Source: Diplonema papillatum (Eukaryota; Euglenozoa; Diplonemea; Diplonemida; Diplonemidae). From it: a DNA stretch of 64,000 nucleotides. The notes beneath the pieces were generated by a model that saw only the letters and a list, made by a program, of their open reading frames with translations, was not told where the DNA came from and ran no database searches. This document shows, piece by piece, positions 63,420 to 64,000 of this stretch (the first letter of the stretch is position 1; every line of letters begins with the position of its first letter). Made by a program: the position numbers and the translations under genes. The stretch covers positions 1-64,000 of the forward strand of contig JAPJBO010000459.1 of the NCBI GenBank assembly GCA_030068145.1. The letters run 5' to 3'.

Positions 63420-64000
63420 TTAGCAAGCGCCGCCCTGAGGGGGGTAGCCGCCGCCCTGCGGCGGGAACCCGCCGGGAGCCGGGTACCCGCCTCCAGCGGG
63501 GGGGTAGCCTCCGCCGGCGGGGGGGTAGCCGCCGCCCGCGGGGGGGTAGCCTCCGCCCGCGGGGGGGTAGCCGCCGCCCGCGGGGGGGTAGCCTCCGCCC
63601 GCGGGGGGGTAGCCGCCGCCCGCGGGGGGGTAGCCGGGGGCGCCTCCTGGGGCTCCCGGGTATCCGCCGGGGGCTGGCGGGTACCCACCAGGCGCGCCGC
63701 CGTGCTGCGGCGCGGGGTAGCCCCCGGGGTAGCCGCCGCCCTGCTGCGGAGGGTAGCCCCCCGGTTGCTGCTGGGGGTAGCCGCCGCCTTGCTGTTGCGG
63801 GTAGCCGCCTCCTTGCTGTTGCGGGTAGCCGCCGCCTTGCTGCTGCGGGTATCCTTGCTGCTGCGGCTGGGACTGCGAGCTGCCGCCCATCATGCCGGCC
63901 ATGGCGCCCAATTTCGAAGGCTTGCCCGGTTTGGTCTTGCCGGCGACTTTGCCGTCTCCGTCGAGGTCGATGCCCACCTTCGACTCCACCATGTTGAAGA
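63420..64000 (-). CDS. Gly-Tyr-Pro-Pro repeat protein sharing metacaspase end modules, partial
   Basis: The minus frame enters at the right edge and stops at 63,420. A methionine at 63,992 aligns with metacaspase residue ~30, so the true start is probably outside the window. It reads [15 protein letters not shown] (half EF-hand loop, as in the metacaspase), a short linker, GYPQQQGG repeats, then about eight GGGYPPA units and the ending [14 protein letters not shown]. No protease domain is present between the modules. The shared start motif and shared GGAC end suggest common descent or exchange of end modules. The tail may drive assembly or condensate formation (inference). Confidence 0.7.
   Translation of the reverse strand, partial: FNMVESKVGIDLDGDGKVAGKTKPGKPSKLGAMAGMMGGSSQSQPQQQGYPQQQGGGYPQQQGGGYPQQQGGGYPQQQPGGYPPQQGGGYPGGYPAPQHGGAPGGYPPAPGGYPGAPGGAPGYPPAGGGYPPAGGGYPPAGGGYPPAGGGYPPAGGGYPPAGGGYPPAGGGYPAPGGFPPQGGGYPPQGGAC

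Overview
This is a nuclear DNA window from a eukaryotic microbe. Genes sit far apart among dense repeats. There are spliceosomal-type donor sites (CAG|GTATGT at 14,299/14,298). Gene content includes a type I metacaspase, a tyrosine-recombinase retrotransposon, a non-LTR retrotransposon relic and the 3' end of a eukaryotic small-subunit rRNA. Metacaspases plus a recombinase-type retroelement fit an alga or other protist better than an animal. The sequence alone does not settle the lineage.

Layout. 1-4,540: a partial exon running off the left edge, a foldback element, tRNA-derived repeats and exon fragments. 4,541-11,319: a complete, apparently young tyrosine-recombinase retrotransposon on the minus strand (gag-like, RT-RNase H and recombinase genes, with split direct repeats). 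11,320-24,700: dispersed and tandem repeats, including a 195-bp satellite with hairpins and a 204-bp tandem array, plus one small exon for a secreted cysteine-rich protein. 24,766-24,925: the last ~160 nt of an SSU rRNA. 25,837-28,960: a secreted beta-helix-like protein gene followed by two broken tandem copies of its 5' half. 30,640-44,439: a giant minus-strand EF-hand repeat gene (about 4,150 codons without visible introns, interrupted by two single-base frame changes), with decayed copies of its last module downstream and a LINE fragment among them. 44,500-54,900: satellites, poly-G-bounded elements, a GGTTACA higher-order repeat and small inverted-repeat elements. 55,128-56,561: a type I metacaspase with a Gly-Tyr-Pro-Pro tail, with a truncated duplicate upstream. 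59,523-61,622: a 2,100-bp inverted-repeat transposon with a 6-bp target duplication carrying one small basic-protein gene. 61,817-62,235: a broken METTL21-type methyltransferase. 63,420-64,000: a partial gene that shares the N- and C-terminal modules of the metacaspase but has no protease domain before its stop.

Together the window shows a genome shaped by transposition and by repeated local duplication: whole-unit homogenisation inside the EF-hand gene, tandem partial copies beside three different genes, and many short repeat families that recur every few kilobases. No operon-like logic is present. The host genes look independent: calcium binding, secretion, proteolysis.
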